Source: Chamaelirium japonicum (Eukaryota > Streptophyta > Magnoliopsida > Liliales > Melanthiaceae). Taken from it: DNA of 64,000 bases. The position numbers were made by a program, and so were the translations under genes. Below, one piece after another: positions 22,646 to 38,556 of this stretch (positions are counted from its first letter, which is position 1; every line of letters starts with the position of its first letter). The notes below the pieces were generated by a model that did no database searches, was not told where the DNA came from, and saw only the letters and a list, made by a program, of their open reading frames with translations. The stretch is from NCBI GenBank assembly GCA_947650365.1, contig OX393550.1:67077744-67141743 (forward strand). The letters are read 5' to 3'.

Positions 22646-22693
22646 TATCTGATACAGGTATGGCACCTGTTTCAAAGTATCGGTGTATCCCTG

Positions 22694-23215
22694 GGGACGG
22701 TTGATCAGAGGGGACAGGGGGGTGGCTGATCAGAGAGAAAAGGGTGTCAAGGTGACGAAACGGAGAAGGGGCGGAGTCAGGGTGGCTGATCGGAAGGAAC
22801 GGGGGTCGGGTGGCTGATCCCGCCCCCCCCCCCCCCCCCGAGGGTGGATATGGCACCCTCATCTTCCTCCTCTGGAAGGAGGCTGACGCAATGCGAGAGG
22901 GGCCAGATCTGGCCCCCCTTCTCCTCTTCCATGGGAGGTGGCTCCGACCTCCCCCCCCCCCCCCCCCACCCACCCACCCACCTACACACACACATTGGGT
23001 TTGGCAGCACATGGTGGAGGGTGCTTCTGGCCTCCCTCCTCCCCCCTTGGACTCGGCAGCAACAAGGAGGAGGGGGCCCTCTCTCCCTCCTCCCCTCTTC
23101 TTTGTCAGCGGCTCAAGGAGGAGGGGGCTCGGCTTCTATCCTCCTTTTTTCACCGCCAGTAGCACAAAGAGGACGGGGCTCGACCTCCTTCCCCTCCACT
23201 CGACCTGATGCTAAT
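22694..23215. repeat. GC-rich tandem and poly-C low-complexity region
   Basis: First the GGTGGCTGATCAGAG-type repeat (the right arm of the array split by the composite insertion), then runs of C (about 22817-22839 and 22949-22967), a CACCCACCCACC tract and CTCCTCC-rich sequence. Reading frames here are Pro- or Gly-rich artefacts of composition. Confidence 0.75.
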
Positions 23216-24180
23216 GATTGAGGACGGCGAACAAAGACGAATGACGAGCATCAACCCGGATGAGCACGAAGCGGAGTAGCGTCCCACTGCTGACCTAGAC
23301 AAGCGCGAAGGTAGAGCGGCAACCCACTATCAACTCGGACAAGTATGGAGATAGAGCAGTGAGTCATGGAGCCACGAAACGGAAGGCGAGACGCATCACG
23401 GCTGACCTGTCGTGGATCTTCCATCCGATGGGTCCATTATTCAACACCGACCATCACGGCACTGGGGCACCGATTTCTGGTAGAACACAGGGAGGACATG
23501 GAGGAATTTCTGCATGCAGGTTTTGGTCGCAGGTCGCGGGTTTTAGCTGATTTTTTGGGCTGTTTTTGGTCTCCTTTTGCCATACTTTTGCCCCATATAA
23601 GGGGGTGGTGTATGGAATTAGGGTTATAGTTTTGAGCCGTCAAAGAGAGAAAGGAAGGACAAGGAGAGAAGGAACCCGGTCTAGGTTTGACGCAAGAAGA
23701 GAAGAGAGAGGAAAGAAGGAAGAGAGAGAGAGAAGAAGACGAGAGAAAAAGAGAAGGAGGAAGGGAAGAGGCTCAAGAGAGGGTGGAGATCTTCACCAAG
23801 TCCTCATCCAAGTTCATCCAAGGCTTCATTCGGGCTTGACTTCGGTGGGCGCTCTCATCTCTTGGAGATCCTCCGGTATATCTATATCTTGGACGAGTGT
23901 TTTATACTTTGTGGGTGTCGTTCGGTGAGAGGAGCAAGAAGAGGGGTTGTGGGGGTCCGACAAATGGTGACCCACTATATGGTGTATTCTTTTATTAGTG
24001 ATAATCAAAATCCTTGATTGCATGTGAATTTATGCTACTCGTATCATTGTGATTGGTATATCGAATCTTATGTGCGGTGAACGATTTTTGCAGGCCTCTG
24101 GTCCTCGAATCTTTGAGCACCGTTCTCAAAGCTTAAAGATTTCCCCGGCATAAGGGATTGGTATCATATTCCCCAACAAT
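23216..24180 (+). mobile_element. LTR-like relic
   Basis: A TATA-like CCATATAAGG near 23595 is followed by a purine-rich leader (23640-23790). The stretch ends near 24175 in a GATTTCCCCGGCATAAGGGA...TTCCCCAACA text that resembles the end of Tork-type copia LTRs. No coding domain is seen. It is a decayed LTR or solo LTR with unclear borders. Confidence 0.4.
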
Positions 24181-24462
24181 TCCTACCCCGATGTGAATGT
24201 AAGAGACGACTGTACACAGAAAGAGACAGAACACAAATATGTACATGTGCGCACTTACTTCTCCATGAAATGAATTTTTATTAGCTAAATTCCATTTCAA
24301 ATCAGGTTCTATTTCCGCGATCCATTTCTGCTATTATTTTGTACTATATCAGGGGGGAATTCATTTCACCTGTCACTTTTTTTTTTAGTCCAGCATAGAA
24401 CCGAGCAGAAAGGAGGGAAATTGGGACCCTATCGTGGGAAGGTGATATTCTGAGTCTCTGAC

Positions 24463-24612
24463 AAGCTCCGTCTAGTCTTCAATCCCTCCGGCGAACGACC
24501 GTCTCTCTACCACGACATCCGGCCGCTCTCTCAACTGATCACCGATGACTTCCTGGACGAGCGGTGTGACAAATAGTACAGGCAGGAGAACCAGTATGTC
24601 CTCGTCCTATCA
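24463..24612 (+). pseudogene. Unrecognised gene fragment
   Basis: A 50-codon stretch with protein-like composition: it begins KLRLVFNPSGERPSLYHDIR and continues PLSQLITDDFLDERCDK, then a TAG, then YRQENQYVLV. GC-rich third positions and good codon content set it apart from the AT-rich flanks. No start codon or splice context is convincing, and the in-frame TAG suggests a broken copy of a host exon. I do not recognise the family. Confidence 0.35.
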
Positions 24613-24928
24613 CCTTGTGAAGGAAGCCCCTAACCCTGACTCATTAGAGAAGATGACGGGAGGAAGAAGATGATGATGGTGATAGATTTGGTTTCTGCCT
24701 TCCATTTCTCGGCTCAAAAGAACAAGAGAAAACAATAGAGTGTCCTTTAACTTATGTGACCCTCCAAATGAAAAGAACAGAGCCACGCCAATGATCAATA
24801 ATACCAATAAAGAACAAGGAAATAGAGAAAAATATTCACCGGTTTCAAATGATGACAGGAGAGGGAAATGAAGAATAAAGAGCCCACCAACACCTCATTC
24901 CACATAAGCAGAGTAAAAAATTCCATAC

Positions 24929-25331
24929 CTCCTTAAATCTAACTATGTTTGGATGCCTGAGAGCTCTGTGGTTCATAATCTCTCTCTGAACATTCTCCTC
25001 AATCTGCAAACCAGAACAAAGACATCCAAATCAATGCGCGCGAGGCTTAAACCCACAAAATCAAAGTAAAATGGTGATCCAAGCGTGACCCAGATCGCAA
25101 AACCGGGTCTTTCTAGTGATCAAGACTTGAAAACCCACAGAGACGGTGATCAGACAAGACCCAGATGACAAAACAGAGCAAAACAGAGGAGGAGGAGGAG
25201 GAGGAGGGGACCTTCTGTCCTCTCTCTATGAACTTCACAGCAAAGAGCTCCTTGGTGCACACATCCCTGACGAGCTTGGCGACGCCGAAATTGCCCGACC
25301 CGATATCCTGCAGCACTTCGTACCGCTCCAT
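24929..25331 (-). CDS. SnRK2-type Ser/Thr protein kinase, first two exons only
   Basis: Exon 1 is 25331-25212 (40 codons, [20 protein letters not shown] then [20 protein letters not shown]). It carries the glycine-rich ATP loop GSGNFGVA and the ATP-binding lysine in FAVKF. A 208-bp intron (GT at 25211, AG before 25003) leads to exon 2, 25003-24929 (25 codons, [20 protein letters not shown] then VRFKE), followed by GTATGG. Exon borders and the 75-bp second exon match the SnRK2 family, kinases of abscisic-acid and osmotic-stress signalling. The rest of the kinase domain (catalytic HRD and DFG parts) and the acidic tail are not found in the 24.9 kb downstream. Either the gene is truncated, or intron 2 exceeds 24.9 kb through the repeats. 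The exon 1 donor (GTCCCC) is weak. Confidence 0.85.
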
Positions 25332-25641
25332 CTTCGATCAGGAGGGTCACAAAGCAGGGCAGTGATGACGGGAGGGGTCAAGCGGCCCACCGAAGCCATT
25401 TCTCTCCATGCGGGGAAGACGACAAGGGCAGAAAAAGGCTGGACGGAAAAGGCTGGAGGCTTTTCCACGCTTGCAGATTGCCGACGGTAAGTATCTCTAT
25501 CCAGACGAACCCCCCGCTCATCATCCATGTGTCGACGCAGTGGGCTCTGTTAACGCAGGGGTTAAGGCTTGGGGGTGCGGGACTTTCAGAGAAGAGTACT
25601 AAAATGTCCCGCGGAGGATGCTAGTTTAGATTATCTTCACC

Positions 25642-25647
25642 CACGTG
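25642..25647 (-). promoter_or_regulatory. G-box / ABRE-like CACGTG upstream of the SnRK2 start
   Basis: On the minus strand the context is GTGACACGTGGGTG, about 310 bp upstream of the SnRK2 ATG. ACACGTGG is a good abscisic-acid response element core. This is sequence match only. Confidence 0.45.
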
Positions 25648-25779
25648 TCACGGCTTAGTAGTCCAGGACCAATCTCCTTTCTGGTGGGCCCCTGCACCGG
25701 CTTAGAGGAGGTGGGACCGTGGGGTTGGGCGGTTATGAAAGGTGACATTCTTGTAGTATATTGGGTCCTAGGGTTGGCA

Positions 25780-27980
25780 ATTTTTGTCCCCCCTCCCCCA
25801 TGGTCCCACCTGAAAAAAAAAAATAGTGTGCTGACAATGATTTCTTATCCGAAATCCGGGTTTGGACATTCGGGTTTGTCTTCTTTTGAGTCAAGGTCCG
25901 GATCCGGATCCGGTTACGGCTTTCACATATTGAATTTTCGAGCAATGGCATATACAGTTGGAAATCATCGCTCATTATTAGTTAAGAACTTGTGTACCAT
26001 TCACTGAAGATCGCAATAAGGTTTGAAGTAAATGGAAGCGAGTTCAGAGCGTCGCAGAGATACCAACATTCAAGCACTAGATGTCACCCTTGGTGCACAT
26101 GCCTTCTGGCTGTCTTGCTTCCAAAATACAACGACCATCTTAAGCTGTTCTCCAAGTGCGCTCACTAATCACGACCTTCAATCAGACTCATGTACAATAT
26201 TCACACTTAAAAAACATACAACTTAAATATATAGTAAAAGAGAATGTGAGAGATGAATGGAAGAGAGTGGGCCAATTATGTATACTGTTACGGGTCGGAA
26301 AATATAGGCAATCAGCACCCCAAATAGCACTGGTTAACCCAGCCGATATGTGCCTGGAAGTACCTATTGGTCCATCTTGAGAGTAGCACGGTAGGGGATG
26401 AGATCAAGGGTAAAATAAAATTTTCATCATGCGGAAACGATTAGAATAAAGATCCAACGGAGACATGACAAACATATTCTCACTAAGTGGAAAAACTATA
26501 TGTGATGCAATGGCCATGAGTGAATTAGGATAGAAGCATACAATGTTCTATCCTATTGTTTAAAATAAAGCACACATGAGATTTTTAGATGGTTCAAGAA
26601 ACCCTACACACATCCCAATTAAGCTCAGACCCACACAACAATCTACTACATCAATCAAGAGTTACAAATGCAAGACAAAAAGTTACCCTTGAAGCGAGCA
26701 ATACCTACACAAACCCCACGAGCTTGGCACGGGTGATCATCAACCATACCGACGATCCTCCTTCTTGGTAATCTCCTCTCCGAAGCACCTCGGGTATCTA
26801 TTCTGTACACTTGCTTGTGATTTGGATCGCCACAACGACTCTGAATACTCAACTCTTCGCATGCAAGCTCGAGTCACACCTCGGACACCTCTGATGATGT
26901 GTTTGTTCTCCGTAAGATACAATAATGCAACGAGAAAAAGACCTTTAGAAAAACTCAAAATCGGATCAAACAACCTCTCGTGTCTTAGGAGCACGTATGA
27001 AACGTAAAAGATCAAAACTCAAGACACAAGGATTAAAACGCAATCCGGAACGAGAAGCCCTAAAACCATGGAGATGAGAACTAAAGAATAAAATCCGCAA
27101 TGCAAATAATACTCCTAGGATGCCAAAACATGTGAAAAATGATGTATTTATAGTCCAAAATAGGTTAAAAACCCGAAGGAAATCGTGCAAACAAATCCCA
27201 TATGTTTTCAGATGAAAACCAAATCAAATGGGCAGATCTATAACGTGAACACAAAGTCTTACCCGACCTTGCTCGGAGGGTGGTGCACACCTAGGTGCGC
27301 ACTACACTTCTAGCAGGTGCTGGAGGTACTGGTGCATACCACCCCATGGTAGGGGTGTTGGGTGCGCGCGCACCTTGAGACATAAAAAGTTGATATTTAA
27401 TGTCCAAAATATCTTGAGGCTTCCGTGGATCTCAACGAACAATCCTAGACCATATGGAGTCACGAAAACACTCACCTCAAAAAAAAAAACACCAAGAATG
27501 AAGATCTAAATCTAAAAGTCCAAAATTAAAATCGGATAAAAAATCGAACACATACGAAGATGAAAAACACAATATTTTTTAATACGAAGATATTAAAACT
27601 CAATTTAAACTTTATGTGCAAATGTAAGATGCATCGTAACAATAAGAACTCAAACAAAAATGTGAAGCAAACTCAGAATGATGAAATACGAGCATATATA
27701 TATATATGGAAATAGAAAAACATCATCACGAGTTCGATAAAAATATAAATGCATGCAAGAATATACCTGAACAAACTCTACACTAAACTGGAACGGTACT
27801 AAAAGAATGCATGCACACTGTATTTTTACTTCTTTAAGGAGTTAAGTGAAAGTATGCAAACCCTTCAAGAGAATCTCATGCTTGGACTCACTCACATGTA
27901 TCCAAGTAGTGATTTCAAAGTATAAACCAATCAAAAGAGAAACCAATATTGTGAACAAGCTCAGAGCCGTGCGACTGAGG
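25780..27980. other. Gene-poor stretch with decayed repeat sequence
   Basis: 25790-25930 has GGATCCGGATCCGG-rich sequence. About 26740-27200 looks, on the minus strand, like an old LTR leader (ACTATAAATACATC at about 27145-27158). 27240-27370 has repeated GTGCGCAC/GTGCACACC text. The rest to 27980 is AT-rich. I see no gene. Confidence 0.35.
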
Positions 27981-27994
27981 CTAAGGCTTAGAAC

Positions 27995-28440
27995 CTAGAT
28001 TGGACTAACATAAGTCTGATGACGCATACAGGAGATAACTTATGCCTTTGCATAGATAGTCTCTTAGCAGACCATCCTTCCGAAACATGCCGAGACCATG
28101 GCTCAAAGAAGGACTGACATAAGTCTGATGAGCCATGCAGAAGATACCTTATGCCTTCGTATATGTAATCTCCGATCAGACCGTTCGTCAGAAATATATT
28201 GAGTCCATGGCTCAAAGAATGACTGACATAAGTCTGATAAGACATGTAGGAGATGCCTTATGCCTTCGCGTGGGTAGTCTCTCTACAGAGTGTCCTTCAG
28301 AAATTTATCGAATTTATGGCTCAAAGTAGGATTGACTTAAGCCTAATGAGATATGCAGGAGATACCATATGCATTCATGTGGGTAGTCTCTCTATAGATC
28401 ATCCTTTGGAAACATATTAAGTCCATGAATCATGTGAAAG
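27995..28440. repeat. 108-bp tandem repeat
   Basis: Four diverged units of about 108 bp share GACTGACATAAGTCTGATGA, then AGATACCTTATGCCTTCG, then GTAGTCTCTC and CATGGCTCAAAG. A fifth, poorer unit follows. The units lie just before the gag-like start of the forward copia relic, so they may be part of its leader. Confidence 0.8.
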
Positions 28441-28449
28441 ACATATCAC

Positions 28450-31445
28450 TCAACCTGATGAGATATTTGAGGGTCGGGTGCCTCGTTGCCTGGCCACATG
28501 GAACTTGACTAATGCCAAGATGGTAGAGGGACTTTTAGTAAGGGACCATATGTTGAAGATGTTCGGCTATGTGAACAAGCTGAGTTCCTTCAGTATCATT
28601 TTAAAAGCTGAGATTCTAATGGAGTTTTTCTTCAACCCTTGATTGAATCGTTTGAGGGCTACATGTTGTACATCGACCTTAACAGGTTGGAGGTAACTAA
28701 AGCAGAGCTCCTAGTGGTGCTTTAAGCTGTAAAGGAATGGATAAAGGCTTAGGGCTAAATCTTTGCACGTAGAACATATCTTCTCAAAATATTAATGAGC
28801 CTAATCAGAATCAATTGCATGTCCAGAAGTCTGGTGGATATGTAAAGCCAAAGGGAAAATCAGTTCTCACGGAGGCAAGAAGGTCAATCAGAAGCAGGAC
28901 TGCCATGAGTTTCAAGACCGGCTAGCTAAAATAGGTAAACCTCATATCCACATAAGTGGAGGCACTCGTGGTATTTAGCAGTTCCATCATTTCCTAGGTT
29001 ATGGCTTTTGGATCCACTACATATGCTTACAATATATTGTAGGAGCTTAAGAAAACAAGGAAGCTAAATGATGAGGAGGCAATCATGAGCATTGGGGAGC
29101 AAAACCATGATTTTTTGTTTCCATGAGATACAAAGAAGGATTTTTCGAATAGATAGTTCCTTCATTTAAACATAGAATGATCTCTATATAGCTGACTCAT
29201 ACTCTAAAGCAAGATAACATAATAGCTGTACGTAAGCATGTGTGAGTTGCTCATTTAAATATGAATCTCCCTCGGATAATCTGACACTCCTGTGGCACTT
29301 GATATTTGGATAAATCTTATCTCAGATAGGATCCAAAGTAATTTGGTTTAGGACCGGACTTCTAAGTCCAGATGTCTTGGATAATTCACCAACCAATAAA
29401 CTTTGTCTAGAAGGCAAATTTCCAGGATAAGAATATCAAGGCCACAAAACTATTAAAGTTAGTACAAGTGGACCCATGAGCGTCACAAGATAGGAGAACT
29501 CGAGTACTTCAAATATTCGAAGTAAGGGTATATTTTTTCTAATAGAGCAGAGGTCTGAATCTTTGATTTATTCAAAGAGTTCAAAGCTAAAGCAAAGACG
29601 CTGACATAAATCATATCAAAACCTTTGATTTGATCGAGAAGATGAGAACCTATGGGATGAGTCATTTGGGTTCCTGAGTATGAGATTGTATCACAGTTGA
29701 CTACACCATGATACCATAGCAGTATAGTCCTTTGAGAGGAGAAACATAACCTTGTTGGACATCGTTCGAATCGTGATGAGCTATGCATTTTATTGCCCAG
29801 TTGTTTGAGGATATGTCTAAGGAATGGTAGCACATGATTTTTGAAAGCTTGTGCCAACCAAGTCAATACCACAAACTCCTAGAAAGTTATAGGCTATGCA
29901 AAAGCAAAACCTACAATACTTTAGGATTTGTTATTGTCCTACACTTGTGCAAAAGGTTATGAGAGGCACGATGTAAACTAAGTTAAAAGAATGCTTGTTC
30001 ATATGATATCTAAAAGAGACATAAGACAGTCTAGTTTGTAATACTGAGGAAAAGTAGTTATCTATGAATATTGTTTACCTGGACATGAGTATATAAGCCC
30101 TCAAGTAAGGCGATTATGGAGGAACTACTGTGTACTATGAGAGGCACTCCAACAGAAAATATAGTGGGAGGAGATGAAACCTTAAAAGTAACAAATACAA
30201 TAGAGTTGACTCACTCGAAACCACCACAGGCTCGTCGTAGTGGAGAGTTATCAGGGATCCTGATAGGAATTTAGGAGAAACCTTCAAGGTTGATGTTGAA
30301 TATCATAAGGATAATTCTCGGACCTGCAAGAGTGTGACGGAATCCCCTGATAGTGTTGTAAAGCACCGAGCTAGGAGGAGCTAGTATACAAGTTACCAAG
30401 GTCCTTTTGTGGACTTATGCAAATATATATCTAGATGATGGGTCATCAAGTTTGATCAAGGAATCCATTTTGTATAGATTTGATCAGAATATGGATTATT
30501 CAAACAAGTAAAAAAGGAGCGAAATAATATAGTGGTATACCTGGTCCTTTGCGTCAATAATAATCCTACTCATTTGGTATGAGGTTATGATGTTTGTCTT
30601 CAGTAATAGTATAGTTAATCATCTTAGTTTACTTCGATAAGATTTAGGTGATGGCGAGTTACATTCTAGAGATCATAGTAACTCGGGTCAATAAAACAAG
30701 ATTTTTTGCTATCCTAATCAGTCTTCATAGACAAGATAATAATCAACACAGACATGCATAAAGTACATTGTGCCTCTAGTGTAAATAACTATATGTATAC
30801 AATGCAGTTAGCTAGACAAAACATTTGCTATTGGCATAATGAGTAAGTATCAATCAAACCCGAGTGTCCAACTTATCTGAACAATATTAAAGAATATACT
30901 CAAGTATCTTCATGTGATGAGAGATTATGAGTTAGTCTATTCTTCACAAGATCTGACAACGATTAAATATACAGATGCTAGCTTTCGGGTCAAATATGAA
31001 ATTCAAGAAAATCAATGTCAGTGTTAGTATTATTGAAATTACTGGGACTATCAGTTAGAGGAGAGTGAAGTAAGATTGCATCATGAATTCGATGACAATA
31101 ACTAAACATGTTATGACGTGCGGCACGTGACAGGTAGCAAGGGAGGTGATATGGCTCAAAAAGTTCGAAGAGGAACTAAGAATGACACCAATAGTATAGT
31201 ACGCTAATTGTTATACGACAATAGCGGAGTAGTAGTGGCATAATCCGAGGAGCCAAGATATTATAGGAAAGCATAAATCACACAGTACTTGAAATAGTAA
31301 AGAGATTTTACAGTAACCTAGGTGGAGTTTGCTCATAACATGGCGGATCCTTTTACAAAGGGGTTACCAACCAAGGATTTTGAGAAGCATGGGGATACCA
31401 TGGAAATCGAGATTGTGTCTCCTAGCTGCAAAGCCAAGTGGAAAA
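28450..31445 (+). mobile_element. Ty1/copia relic, forward strand, heavily decayed
   Basis: Degraded coding text on the plus strand. A gag-like stretch lies at about 28490-28740 (MVEGLLVRDHMLKMFGYVNKL, then NRLEVTKAELL). Near 31340 a typical copia RNase H end is visible (NMADPFTKGLPTKDFEKHG). The region between is pol-length, but no domain can be read clearly. There are many breaks, so the element is old and dead. The downstream sequence 31450-33251 fits its 3' LTR; no matching 5' LTR was recognised. Confidence 0.7.
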
Positions 31446-31449
31446 TTAT

Positions 31450-33251
31450 TATAGCTAATATAGCCTTAGCTTGGATTTTCTAAATTAACTTTTATTATTA
31501 ATGAGTTTGGTTAAAAAATTACTACCATGATATGTATTTTCCACATATAATAAGGATCCTTGATAACACAATAGGCCACTATGGTGCATGATGATCTCCA
31601 TGCTTAGGAGCCCAAGTGGGCCAATTCTGTATAGATCTAGACTTAGTTCATAGCTTTGGTAATGTTGATTGTTTCACCAGGAATAAACTATTGGCAAGCC
31701 AGAGGTATGTGGTGAAGTCTCTACCACAATGAGGTTGTATCCATATTCGGCTTGCCACGCACGTTGCACGTGTTGAACAGGAACCAGCATAGTGCACAGA
31801 TCAGTGATTCAGACACTAGTACATTAACCATCTTACCACTTTAGGTGATCAGTCATCAATCCTAAGAAATCATGATCACTGGACTAATCAGTTATGTAGT
31901 GCTTTGATGCACCAACGTGTTATGACCTTCCATAGGCTAATACCACGGTGTTTTGGGTTATTCGTCTGCATTGCAGTGGCATGTCACTGTACATGTGATC
32001 CAACATCCAAAGATGGATGAATGCATTCTAATGAGTTAGACCGTTAACACAATAAACTCAGACTTGGTGGTCGTCAGTTGGACTAACGTCAATCTGGGTG
32101 CTAGTCATAGCACCAGAGGTGTGTGGTGGTATAGTTGACAAGTAATCTAACTAACTCAAGTGACCGATCAGGTCCACGGTGCTCCCCAACACCCGAGTCG
32201 AGTAATGGAACTATAAAATAGAGGGATCAATGACTACCAGATTGAAGTGGAGAACATGGTTTATGAGGGAGTAATATAAGTTTGGTACATATGTAGTGCA
32301 GCTTGCATCGCACTCTGGCTGACTACACGGGTTAATCAGATTAAAACTAATTGATGAAACACTCGGTTAGACACCAAACTAGTCAATCAGAAATCCAGTT
32401 GGAGCTAAAAATCTCAAACCCTTAAGGTTATACCTATTCATTACGTATGGAGATCGCATACCCTTTCTATACCTTCAGGAGAAGTAGCGCGATGAATGTT
32501 GAATACTTGCACAAGCTAAAAGCCCAAGAGAAACCCAAGAAAAAATCGATATAGAAAGGGGCCCAGCGCGCCCATGCATTGGCACCAGGGGGTGCCCGGG
32601 TACCTGAGTGAATTTCCTGATGGGTTTGGCTTTTGTGTGACTGACTCGGACTAGGTTTTGGGGCTTCTAATCCCTATATAAACTAAGGTCGGGGCTTTTA
32701 GGGCTGAGAGATTAGAACAAGAGTATTTTGAAAGGACTCTTCTCTTGTGCAATGACTCTTCCTCTTCATCTTCTTCTCCGATCGTCGTGGTGGTGGACCG
32801 ACGAAACTTGCACTCAGATATAGCTCCATAGGGATCTCTAGTCCGTGAGTCTTTGCGGTGGCCGTCATCCATCTCATTCACAAATCGGTGGTAGATCGTC
32901 ATCAAAGTCGAGCTAGTGAAGCATCGAGGTGGATTGTCATCTTTGTGGAGCTTCGTAGAGTTCATCGTCCTCGCCTTATCATTGAAGTGACCTCGAATAT
33001 TGTCCAATACCTCTTCCCAGTTAAAAGATGTGGATGCAGGTATAGAACCTAAACCCCTAGTTAGCATCTCTATGTTCTAGTTGTAGATCTTGTATAGACC
33101 TTAGATTGCTAGATTGTCAATAGGGGTTATCGTGGACGTGTGCGCACGATCGTTTTGCTTAAGTTTTAAACGAAAAACATATACCTTACATTCACGATTA
33201 ATATCAATTACATCCGTTGCGACACTATGATCTAGAGATTAATTTCCAACA
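31450..33251 (+). mobile_element. Probable 3' LTR of the forward copia relic
   Basis: Non-coding sequence after the RNase H end. It has a TATATAAA box at 32675-32682, a transcript-start-like region, and the characteristic copia LTR end TTTCCAACA at 33243-33251. The left border is not sharp, so the length is a maximum. Confidence 0.55.
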
Positions 33252-33747
33252 ACCTCCCAATTGAAGTTTTCTTCTTATGGGACACTGTGATTGGATGCCA
33301 CATCAATCTAGTTAAAACATTCTGGTTTATGGCCAGATGAGTCCTTATCCGCCCCTACATGAATTTAGATATCGCCGCCTACCTATCAATTCTGATAATT
33401 AACTCCCTTAGAGAATTTAATGGACTCCTAGAGCCACTCCCTATTATCTAATTTTTAAAATTCTTTTACCCATTTCAGTTATTTAAAACTTAGTATTAAT
33501 TTTTAAGAATTTTTAAAAGACCATAGTGTCCTATCATTAGTGGGGCCAGCAATAAATTAACGAATGAAAATTCACCCAATGCACAGCCAAAAAAAACCTA
33601 GATCTAGGGGCATATGAGAGAGATGGAGGAAGAAGCCGACGACGTTATTTAATAAACACATAGGGCTATTTTGTAAAAATAAGAAGTGGCCTATTATGAA
33701 TCTAGATCCTTTCCCGCGCAATATAGTAAGACCTCTTTAACGCCTCA

Positions 33748-33833
33748 TTAACGCAGTCAGTTAAGAGGACTTTAACTAAAATAGAATTTATTAACGCAGT
33801 CAGTTAAGAGGGCTTTAACTAAAATAGAGTTTA
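33748..33833. repeat. 43-bp tandem duplication upstream of the 14-3-3 gene
   Basis: TTAACGCAGTCAGTTAAGAG and the next 23 bases occur twice in tandem (33748-33790 and 33791-33833) with only two or three differences. It lies about 450 bp before the 14-3-3 start. Confidence 0.85.
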
Positions 33834-34022
33834 TGTAGGGGTTTATTTTAATACAAGATTAGTTAGAAAGGCCTTTGACCAAAACACCCCCGGTGGATTT
33901 CTACACGGCGATGGTCGTATGGTGCGACCGGTTGCATCGAAGGGTGGAGCCGGGTTCACGGGTAGGGAGGTGTAAGCGACGGTTGCACCGTAGGACCTTC
34001 GCATCCAAATTTTTAAGCTGGG

Positions 34023-34028
34023 CACGTG
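34023..34028 (+). promoter_or_regulatory. CACGTG box upstream of the 14-3-3 gene
   Basis: GGCACGTGTCCGG lies about 250 bp before the start codon. A possible TATA-type ATTATATTATTTAAA follows at about 34146-34158. Both positions suit a plant promoter, but function is inferred. Confidence 0.4.
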
Positions 34029-34279
34029 TCCGGACATGATCTGATGATACAGCTGTCTTCCGTTGGACTCCATACAGCTCACACGTACCCGACATGACAG
34101 CTGGCGCCACTTTTATTCCGCACTACCTCAGAAATTTATTTTTAATTATATTATTTAAAACCGCCACCCCTCCATCCCCTTCCCCTCCCCCTCGTTTCCG
34201 TTCCAACCTTCAGCGTCTGTGATTTCCGATTCGTTTCGCCGGAGTTTTTATTTGCGTGGCGGCGGAGGAGGAGGCGGAG

Positions 34280-38556
<4,277 letters not shown>

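Larger units (their letters stand above)
19434..22693. mobile_element. Composite insertion with inverted GATACG-rich ends, unclassified
   Basis: The left end reads CCTAGGAAGCACCGATACGG. The right end, on the other strand, reads CAGGGATACACCGATACTTT. Inside each end is an array of GATACG-type hexamers in inverted orientation (19444-19535 and 22150-22308). GGGACGG occurs directly outside both ends, and the flanks on both sides are the same type of GC-rich repeat, which supports insertion. The interior holds an (AT)n tract, AT-rich sequence, a minisatellite, an LTR-like promoter and a Cassandra solo LTR. No transposase is visible. The inverted ends suggest a non-autonomous DNA transposon later invaded by retroelements, but I cannot name the family. 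Confidence 0.5.

Noticed and set aside
22777-23221. Proline- or glycine-rich ORFs
   Set aside because: They come from poly-C and CCTCCT runs and differ between frames. Composition alone explains them.
25235-25528. 97-codon minus-strand ORF overlapping the SnRK2 start
   Set aside because: It is in another frame from the kinase exon and shows no homology. At most it is an upstream ORF of the SnRK2 leader.
29483-29872. 129-codon minus-strand ORF
   Set aside because: It lies antisense within the forward copia relic and has no recognisable domain.
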